From Knoellia sp. Soil729 (GTDB lineage Bacteria; Actinomycetota; Actinomycetes; Actinomycetales; Dermatophilaceae), in the NCBI RefSeq assembly GCF_001427985.1, contig NZ_LMSA01000002.1, positions 215,550 through 279,549 on the forward strand: DNA of 64,000 nucleotides, written 5' to 3'. The position numbers and the translations under genes were made by a program. The notes beneath the pieces were generated by a model, which was not told where the DNA came from, did no database searches, and was given only the letters and a program-made list of their open reading frames with translations. Shown here piece by piece: positions 57,940-64,000 of the stretch. Within the stretch, counting starts at the first letter, position 1; every line of letters starts with the position of its first letter.

Positions 57940-58778
57940 GACGGTGAGCCGAGGATCTCGCCGGTCATCGGGTCCACGACCCCGTGCAGCTCGGACTCCG
58001 GCAGCGGGTCCAGGAGCTGAGGACCGTTGGACCGGTTGCTGCTCACCGCCCGCGAGACGGGGTATGCCGTGAAGCGACCGGGCGGTCGAGGCTCCAGCAG
58101 GGCGGCAACGTGCGCGGGGTCGGTGAGCTCGGGGTCGAGCCACGCCTGCCAGTCGGCCCGGTCGAGGACGAGGGGCTGCCGGTCATGGATGCGGTCCAGG
58201 CCCGGCTCCGCCTCGGAGGTGATGATCGTGAACGTCGTGAGCCACGCGGCCGGGTCGTCGTTGTCGGCGACCGCCGGGTCGCGCCAGAACTCGTAGAGGC
58301 CCGCGAGCGCGCAGCTCTCACCGTCGTCACGCGAGGTGAAGAACGGCTGCTTGAGCGGCTTGCCCTTGGCATCGGTGGCGGTCGGGGAGACCTGCCACTC
58401 GTACCACCCACGCGCCGGGACGAGGCAACGCCTGCGGGCCGCTGCCTTGGCGTAGGCCGGCTTGTCCAGCACCGACTCGGCACGGGCGTTGATCATGCGC
58501 ACACCCGACTTCGGGTCCTTGGACCAGCTGGGGACGAGTCCCCAGGTCAGCAGGCGCAGCTGACGGCTGGGGGGTGCGTCGTCCTCGCCCCTCGGAGTCC
58601 TCGTGAGGACGACCGGAGCCTGCTTCGTCGGCGCCATGTTGGTGTCCGGCGTGCCGGGAGGCGGCGACTGGGGGTTGACGAGGACGCTGCGAGTGGGCTC
58701 GGCGGAGCGGTCCTCGTCCACCTCGAACTCGAGGGTCAGCTCGTCTGGGTTGGCCGTGGCCGCATAGCGCCCGCACAT
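57936..58778 (-). CDS. SOS response-associated peptidase (SRAP/YedK/HMCES)
   Basis: Protects abasic sites in single-stranded DNA by forming a thiazolidine crosslink through Cys2. 280 residues from the ATG at 58778: MCGRYA puts the catalytic Cys at position 2 after Met removal, NARAES matches the conserved substrate-binding segment, CLVPARGWYEW follows and the late HDRQPLVL holds the conserved His. No LexA box is visible upstream. Confidence 0.93.
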   Translation of the reverse strand: MCGRYAATANPDELTLEFEVDEDRSAEPTRSVLVNPQSPPPGTPDTNMAPTKQAPVVLTRTPRGEDDAPPSRQLRLLTWGLVPSWSKDPKSGVRMINARAESVLDKPAYAKAAARRRCLVPARGWYEWQVSPTATDAKGKPLKQPFFTSRDDGESCALAGLYEFWRDPAVADNDDPAAWLTTFTIITSEAEPGLDRIHDRQPLVLDRADWQAWLDPELTDPAHVAALLEPRPPGRFTAYPVSRAVSSNRSNGPQLLDPLPESELHGVVDPMTGEILGSPS

Positions 58779-58904
58779 GTCGCCAAATCTACGCACGTCC
58801 ACGAGTCGGCGCCCCGATGGGCTCGGCCCTTCAGGACACGGCTGCGGGCCCACCAACTACGGTGGGTGCAGGTCAACGATCCCTTTCAACCCTGAGGAGG
58901 ACAC

Positions 58905-59444
58905 ATGTCACTCGTGCGCCGCGTCGCCCGTCCGATGCTCGCCGCCATGTTCGTCATGGGCGGTCTCGACCAGCTCAAGCACCCCGGAGCCAAGGCCAAG
59001 GCCGCGCGCCCGGTGCTCGAGCACGCGAGCAAGATCGGCCTGCCAGATGACCCCGAGCTCCTCGTGCGCGCCAACGGCGTTGCCATGGTCGGTGGCGGGG
59101 CGCTCCTGGCCACGGGGCATGTGCCGCGCATCGCCTCCACCATCCTCGCCGGATCGCTCGTGCCCACCACGGTTGCCGCTCACCCGTTCTGGAAGGAGTC
59201 GGACCCGCAGAAGCGAGCCCAGCAGAAGATCCAGTTCCTCAAGAACCTCGGCCTGCTCGGCGGCCTGCTCCTGGCTGCGGTCGACACGGCAGGCAAGCCC
59301 AGCCTGGCCTACCGCGCGCACCTCGCCAGCGAGAGCGCGCACCGCACCGCCCGCACGACCAAGCGGCAGGCCCGGCACGTGGCCAAGGCCGCCCGTCGTG
59401 AGGCCCGACTGAAGGCGGCCCAGGCACAGAATGCCCTCCCCTGA
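58905..59444 (+). CDS. DoxX family membrane protein
   Basis: 179 residues with four predicted membrane helices (about 7-25, 55-75, 80-100, 120-140), starting [21 protein letters not shown], the DoxX pattern, and ending in an Arg/Ala-rich cytoplasmic tail. DoxX relatives influence redox or sulfane stress in some actinobacteria; the exact role is unknown. Overlaps aroA by 14 bases. Confidence 0.82.
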   Translation: MSLVRRVARPMLAAMFVMGGLDQLKHPGAKAKAARPVLEHASKIGLPDDPELLVRANGVAMVGGGALLATGHVPRIASTILAGSLVPTTVAAHPFWKESDPQKRAQQKIQFLKNLGLLGGLLLAAVDTAGKPSLAYRAHLASESAHRTARTTKRQARHVAKAARREARLKAAQAQNALP

Positions 59445-60738
59445 CTGGACCAGCCCAACCGCCGAGGGTCCGGTCGACGCGATCGTCGACCTCCCCGGCA
59501 GCAAGTCCCTGACCAACCGCTTCCTCATCCTTGCGGCGCGTGCCGGGGGCGTCTCCCGACTGAGGTCCCCGCTGCGTTCTCGGGACACCCTGCTCATGAG
59601 CGACGCTCTGCGTGGGCTGGGTGTCGGTGTCGAGGACGTCGACGGCGAGGACTGGCTCGTCACCCCCGGTGACGCCGTCGGTGACGCGGCGGTCGACTGT
59701 GGCCTCGCGGGCACCGTCATGAGGTTCGTGCCGCCGCTGGCCGCCATGGCTCGCGGCCCCGTGCGGTTCGACGGTGACCCCCACGCTCGCACGCGCCCCA
59801 TGGGTCCGGCCCTGGAGGCACTTCGCACTCTGGGCGTGCGCATCGAGGACGACGGCCGGGGCACCCTCCCCTTCACCGTCCACGGTTCCGGCTCGGTCCG
59901 TGGAGGTGCCGTGACGCTCGACGCGTCGGCGTCCTCCCAGTTCATCTCCGCGCTGCTGCTCTCCGCTGCGCACTACGACGACGGCGTGACGATCCTCCAC
60001 GACGGCCCACCGGTACCGAGCCAACCCCACATCGACATGACCGTGGAAGCACTGCGCGACGCCGGGGCCGACGTCGACGACAGCGAGACCAACACGTGGA
60101 GGGTGGAGCCCGGCCCGCTCAACCCGCTCGACGTGCAGATCGAGCCCGACCTCTCCAACGCCGCACCGTTCCTCGCCGCAGCGCTCGTCACCGGCGGTCG
60201 GGTGCGGGTGCCGGGCTGGCCCCAGCACACGACCCAGGCGGGGGACCTGATCCGCGACCTGCTCGACGAGATGGGTGCTGACGTCACGCTGGCCCGTGAC
60301 GGTCTCACCGTGAGTGCGGTGGACGGGTTCGGCGGGGTCGACGTGGACCTGCACGACGCCAGCGAGCTCACACCGGTCGTGGCGGCGCTCGCAGCCCTCG
60401 CTCACGGGCCCACCCTCATCAGGGGCGTGGCCCACATCCGCGGTCACGAGACCGATCGCCTCGCCGCTCTCGCGCGAGAGCTCGGCGCGCTCGGGACCGA
60501 GGTCACCGAGACCGAGGACGGGCTGCACATCCGGCCTGCTCCGCGCGCGCAGCTGTCAGCCACGACCTTCCACACCTACGGTGACCACCGCATGGTCATG
60601 GCCGCCGCGGTGATGGGTCTCGCCGTCCCTGGACTCGTCATCGAGGACATCGGGACCGTCGCCAAGACCTTGCCCACGTTCCCCGAGCTGTGGACCGGCA
60701 TGCTCGGCCGGTCGGCGGCACAGGGACGCACAGCCTGA
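59431..60738 (+). CDS. aroA: 3-phosphoshikimate 1-carboxyvinyltransferase (EPSP synthase)
   Basis: Sixth step of the shikimate pathway. 435 residues, with [14 protein letters not shown] near the start, [32 protein letters not shown] and the late [11 protein letters not shown]. Starts inside the DoxX gene and shares one base (TGATG) with rsgA. Confidence 0.97.
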   Translation: MPSPDWTSPTAEGPVDAIVDLPGSKSLTNRFLILAARAGGVSRLRSPLRSRDTLLMSDALRGLGVGVEDVDGEDWLVTPGDAVGDAAVDCGLAGTVMRFVPPLAAMARGPVRFDGDPHARTRPMGPALEALRTLGVRIEDDGRGTLPFTVHGSGSVRGGAVTLDASASSQFISALLLSAAHYDDGVTILHDGPPVPSQPHIDMTVEALRDAGADVDDSETNTWRVEPGPLNPLDVQIEPDLSNAAPFLAAALVTGGRVRVPGWPQHTTQAGDLIRDLLDEMGADVTLARDGLTVSAVDGFGGVDVDLHDASELTPVVAALAALAHGPTLIRGVAHIRGHETDRLAALARELGALGTEVTETEDGLHIRPAPRAQLSATTFHTYGDHRMVMAAAVMGLAVPGLVIEDIGTVAKTLPTFPELWTGMLGRSAAQGRTA

Positions 60739-61769
60739 TGGCGCGAGCCACGAGCGACTACGACGAGTCCGACGTCCGGATCCGTCCCAACAAGAGGGGC
60801 ACGCGGCCACGCTCCAAGGACCGGCCCGCGCACCTCGATGCCGTGCCCGGCATGGTGATCGGGGTGGACCGCGGCCGCTACACCGTCCTCATGGAGCCGG
60901 GCTCCGGCGACGAGCGCACGGCGCTCACCATGCGGGCGCGTGAGCTGGGGCGCAAGGGGATCGTCGTCGGTGACGACGTGTTCGTGGTGGGCGACACCTC
61001 CGGCAGCCCCGATGCCCTCGGACGCATCGTCCGGGTCGAGAAGCGCCGCACGCTCCTGCGGCGCACCGCCGACGACACCGACCCCGTCGAGCGGGTCATC
61101 GTCGCCAACGCCGACCAGCTCGTCGTGGTGTGCGCACTGGCCAACCCCGAACCACGGCCCCGGCTGATCGACCGCTGCCTCGTGGCTGCCTACGACGCAG
61201 GGATGTCACCGCTGCTCGCACTGACCAAGGCCGACCTGGCCGACCCGGCGCCGTTCCTCGAGAACTACGCACCGCTGGAGGTGCCCGCGGTGATCACGGC
61301 GACGACCGACCGCGACGGAACCGACGGGCTCGACGCCGTGCGTGACGCGCTGCGCGGGCACGTGAGCGTCCTCGTCGGTCACTCCGGCGTCGGCAAGTCC
61401 ACGCTCGTCAACGCCCTCGTGCCGGGCGCCTATCGCGCCGTCGGCGTCGTCAACGACGTGACCGGGCGGGGACGGCACACGTCGACCTCGGCCGTGGCCC
61501 TGCGGCTCCCGGACGGCGGCGGCTGGGTCATCGACACCCCCGGCATCAGGTCCTTCGGCCTCGCCCACGTCGACCCCGAGCGCATCGTCACCCACTTCCC
61601 GGAGCTCGAGGCGGGCACTGACGGATGTCCCCGCGGCTGCACCCACGACGAGGAGGAGTGCGCGCTGGACGCCTGGGTGGCACAGGGCCACGCAGGCCCG
61701 TCCGGCCCCTCACGGCTGGAGTCGCTGCGGCGGCTGCTGCGCACCCGCCATCCACAGACGGGTGACTGA
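60738..61769 (+). CDS. rsgA: Small ribosomal subunit biogenesis GTPase RsgA
   Basis: Circularly permuted GTPase that checks 30S maturation. 343 residues: N-terminal OB domain, G4 motif LTKADL, G1 GHSGVGKST, G3 DTPGIRSFG and a C-terminal zinc motif in GCPRGCTHDEEECAL. The ATG at 60738 is one base into the aroA stop. aroA-rsgA order is common in actinobacteria. Confidence 0.95.
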   Translation: MARATSDYDESDVRIRPNKRGTRPRSKDRPAHLDAVPGMVIGVDRGRYTVLMEPGSGDERTALTMRARELGRKGIVVGDDVFVVGDTSGSPDALGRIVRVEKRRTLLRRTADDTDPVERVIVANADQLVVVCALANPEPRPRLIDRCLVAAYDAGMSPLLALTKADLADPAPFLENYAPLEVPAVITATTDRDGTDGLDAVRDALRGHVSVLVGHSGVGKSTLVNALVPGAYRAVGVVNDVTGRGRHTSTSAVALRLPDGGGWVIDTPGIRSFGLAHVDPERIVTHFPELEAGTDGCPRGCTHDEEECALDAWVAQGHAGPSGPSRLESLRRLLRTRHPQTGD

Positions 61770-61794
61770 CGGCACAGTTCGTCGGAGAACCGGA

Positions 61795-61840
61795 CAACAG
61801 GTATGCCGTCCGCTCACCTGAGCGGACGGCATACCTGTTG
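61795..61840. terminator. 22-bp perfect hairpin built on a GTATGCCG pair
   Basis: CAACAGGTATGCCGTCCGCTCA (split: CAACAGGTATG and CCGTCCGCTCA, 61795-61816) has an exact complement at 61819-61840 with a two-base loop. It lies between the convergent rsgA and oppF genes. Confidence 0.9.
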
Positions 61841-61854
61841 CGTGTCTCGACCGG

Positions 61855-63081
61855 TCAGGCGCGGGGGTCGCGCTTCTCCGCCGGGTCGTCATCGATCATC
61901 GTGTGGATGTCGTTCGGGCGGTCCAACGGACCCTCCGACTCCCCCATGGCGTGGGAGCGGTCGGCCATGGTTGCCGCATCGGCGGGCGCCACCCCGTCAT
62001 CGTCCGTGAACGCGTCCTCATCGATGACGTCGGTGGACGCGTAACGGGAGTCAGGGACGAGGTCGGAGACGTCGATCGTCTCCACGATGACCCGCGGCTC
62101 GGCGAAGTGACAGGCCGAACGGTGCGCACCTGCCCCGTCCGGGCGATCCATGAGCTCCGGGTCGTCGACCGAGCAGCGCTCCTGCGCCTTGAAGCACCGG
62201 GTGTGGAAGCGGCACCCCGACGGCGGGTTGGCCGGCGAGGGCACGTCGCCGGAGAGCACGATCTGCTCACGCTTGCCACGCATCGTCGGGTCCGGGACCG
62301 GCACCGCCGAGAGGAGTGCCTGCGTGTAGGGGTGGGTCGGCCGCTGGTAGATCTCCTCCTCGGTGCCGAGCTCGACCATCCGTCCGAGGTACATGACTCC
62401 GACGCGGTCGGAGATGTGCCGGACGACGGAGAGGTCGTGGGCGATGAAGATGTAGGACAGGCCCAGCTCGTCCTGCAGCTTCTCCATGAGGTTGATGACC
62501 TGCGCCTGCACCGAGACGTCGAGGGCCGAGACCGGCTCGTCACAGATGAGCACCTTGGGGCGCAGGGCGATACCGCGGGCGATACCGATGCGCTGACGCT
62601 GACCACCGGAGAACTGGTGCGGGTAGCGGTTGATGTGCTCGGGGTTGAGGCCCACCAGGTCGAGGAGCTCCTTGACGGCCGCCTTGCGACCACCCTTGGG
62701 CACGACGTCGGGGTGGATCTCGAAGGGCTCACCGATGATGTCGCCGACCGTCTTGCGCGGGTTGAGCGACGTGTAGGGGTCCTGGAACACGATCTGGATG
62801 TCGCGACGCAGCTTGCGCATCGCGGAGCCACCCTGCGAGTACATGTCGACGCCGTCGAAGTTCACGGTGCCCGAGGTGGGCTCCTCGAGACGCATCAGCA
62901 CGCGGCCCAGCGTGGACTTGCCACAACCGGACTCGCCGACGATGCCGAGCGTCTCACCACGGTGCAGCTCGAAGGAGACGCCGTCGACCGCCTTGACGTG
63001 ACCGGTCGTCGTGCGCAGGACACCACCCTTGATCGGGTAGTGCTTGTACAGGTCGTCAGCCTTCAGGATGACGTCAGCCAT
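61855..63081 (-). CDS. Peptide ABC transporter ATP-binding protein, OppF/DppF type
   Basis: 408 residues from the ATG at 63081. Walker A is [10 protein letters not shown] near residue 50, signature [15 protein letters not shown], Walker [14 protein letters not shown], then the oligopeptide-transporter C-terminal domain with [14 protein letters not shown], which carries the iron-sulfur type cysteines of this subfamily. The last 80 residues are an Asp-rich extension. Its start overlaps the partner gene by eight bases. Confidence 0.93.
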   Translation of the reverse strand: MADVILKADDLYKHYPIKGGVLRTTTGHVKAVDGVSFELHRGETLGIVGESGCGKSTLGRVLMRLEEPTSGTVNFDGVDMYSQGGSAMRKLRRDIQIVFQDPYTSLNPRKTVGDIIGEPFEIHPDVVPKGGRKAAVKELLDLVGLNPEHINRYPHQFSGGQRQRIGIARGIALRPKVLICDEPVSALDVSVQAQVINLMEKLQDELGLSYIFIAHDLSVVRHISDRVGVMYLGRMVELGTEEEIYQRPTHPYTQALLSAVPVPDPTMRGKREQIVLSGDVPSPANPPSGCRFHTRCFKAQERCSVDDPELMDRPDGAGAHRSACHFAEPRVIVETIDVSDLVPDSRYASTDVIDEDAFTDDDGVAPADAATMADRSHAMGESEGPLDRPNDIHTMIDDDPAEKRDPRA

Positions 63082-64000
63082 TGAGGACCTCCTCGGCGAA
63101 GTGGCAGGCGGACTGCTGGTTCCCGACGGTGCGCAGCGCGGGCTCCTCGGTGCGGCAGATGTCCTGGGCCATGCGGCAGCGCGGGTGGAACGTGCAGCCC
63201 GAGGGGATGCGGGTGAGGTTGGGCGGGAGCCCACCGATGGCCGCCAGCGTCTGGCCCTTCTGGTCCAGTCGCGGGATCGACTCCAGCAGCCCACGGGTGT
63301 AGGGGTGCGCCGGGTGGGCGTAGAGGTCCTCGATCCCGGCCCGCGCGACGATGCGGCCGGCATACATGACGGCAGCACGGTCGGCCACGTCGGCGACGAC
63401 GCCGAGGTCGTGCGTGATGAGGATCAGGCCCATCTGGCGCTCCTCCTGGAGCTCAGCGAGCAGGGCCATGATCTGAGCCTGGACGGTCACGTCGAGCGCG
63501 GTCGTCGGCTCGTCGGCGATGAGGACTGCCGGGTCGAGCGCGATGGCCATGGCGATCATGATGCGCTGGCGCATACCGCCCGAGAACTGGTGCGGGTAGT
63601 TCTTGACCCGGTCCTTGGCTCCGGGGATCGCGACCCGCTCCATGAGGCGCACGGCCTGGGCGTACGCGTCGGAGCGGTTCATGCCCCGGTGCTGACGGAA
63701 CATCTCACCGATCTGCCACCCGACCGGGAAGGTCGGGTTGAGCGAGCTCAGCGCGTCCTGGAAGATCATCGAGATCTCCGGGCCGCGCGACTTGCGGCGC
63801 TGCTCCTGGTTCATGGTCAGGAGGTCCTGGCCGCAGTAGCGGATCGCTCCGGACGGGATGACCGCAGGCGGCATGTCGAGGATGCCCATGATCGCCTGCG
63901 CGGTCACCGACTTGCCCGACCCCGACTCACCGAGGATCGCGAGGGTCTCTCCCTGACGCAGGTCGAAGGAGACGCCGTTGATCGCCCTGGCGACACCCTC
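63074..64000 (-). CDS. Peptide ABC transporter ATP-binding protein, OppD/DppD type (partial, 5' end off window)
   Basis: 309 codons are visible and the frame stays open to the right edge; the missing part is the first 20-30 residues. Walker [11 protein letters not shown], signature [15 protein letters not shown], Walker [15 protein letters not shown], and the C-terminal [14 protein letters not shown] cysteine cluster. Partner of the OppF-type protein; permease and binding-protein genes should lie beyond base 64000. Confidence 0.93.
   Translation of the reverse strand, partial: EGVARAINGVSFDLRQGETLAILGESGSGKSVTAQAIMGILDMPPAVIPSGAIRYCGQDLLTMNQEQRRKSRGPEISMIFQDALSSLNPTFPVGWQIGEMFRQHRGMNRSDAYAQAVRLMERVAIPGAKDRVKNYPHQFSGGMRQRIMIAMAIALDPAVLIADEPTTALDVTVQAQIMALLAELQEERQMGLILITHDLGVVADVADRAAVMYAGRIVARAGIEDLYAHPAHPYTRGLLESIPRLDQKGQTLAAIGGLPPNLTRIPSGCTFHPRCRMAQDICRTEEPALRTVGNQQSACHFAEEVLNG

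Overview
The window is chromosomal DNA of a high-GC (about 70% by eye) Gram-positive actinobacterium. The markers are a mycothiol-type SigR/RsrA pair, bL37, a multifunctional Kgd-type 2-oxoglutarate enzyme, nickel SodN/SodX, NucS, DUF2550 after the atp operon and DUF6104. Gene content and order fit Micrococcales, probably Intrasporangiaceae; the family is an inference. I see no insertion sequence, prophage, CRISPR array or plasmid feature. Coding density is very high and no gap exceeds 300 bases.

Left to right. (1) 1-8.5 kb: a truncated covalent-flavin sarcosine/dimethylglycine dehydrogenase, a double-module 3-hydroxyacyl-CoA dehydrogenase, a Bcr/CflA exporter, NucS, a histidine phosphatase and an Eis-like acetyltransferase. 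(2) 8.6-13 kb: MeaA-type B12 mutase, a membrane acyltransferase, a STAS protein, and the PduO adenosyltransferase that makes the B12 cofactor. (3) 13-21.4 kb: the complete atpIBEFHAGDC operon plus DUF2550, read leftward, with internal hairpins and a perfect TGTGA-N6-TCACA CRP/GlxR-type site 44 bases before atpI. (4) 21.5-39.2 kb: the classical block argS-lysA-hom-thrC-thrB-rho-rpmE-prfA-prmC-sua5-glyA, interrupted by a Lrp regulator/PLP lyase pair, a 24-residue membrane peptide and a sugar transferase; tRNA-Arg(CCG) ends the block. (5) 39.4-48 kb: two CNNM/CorC proteins, an ABC exporter with a 12-codon leader ORF, and Kgd. (6) 48-53 kb: DUF6104, an SGNH hydrolase, a medium-chain oxidoreductase, homocysteine methyltransferase, malic enzyme, SodX and SodN. 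(7) 53.1-57.2 kb: two membrane HD-domain proteins with a tiny secreted peptide gene, bL37, and sigR-rsrA. (8) 57.3-64 kb: hydrolase, SRAP, DoxX, aroA, rsgA, and the OppD/OppF ATPases of a peptide ABC importer that runs off the right edge.

Working together: the sigR promoter and the rpmE promoter both match GGGAAT-N18-GTT, which ties a ribosomal protein gene to the thiol-stress regulon. hom, thrC and thrB form the threonine branch beside lysA. MeaA and PduO are linked through adenosylcobalamin.

The most unusual signal is not a gene. The octamer GTATGCCG/CGGCATAC occurs 40 times (two or three expected from base composition), 31 times inside genes, where it forces otherwise rare TAT, GCA and ATA codons, and eight times as inverted pairs inside four intergenic hairpins. 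That layout is the one seen with DNA-uptake sequences in Neisseria and Pasteurellaceae. A second family of intergenic inverted repeats carries the core TTGCCCGTT. The other candidate for something new is the three-gene unit made of a secreted peptide and two degenerate HD-GYP membrane proteins.
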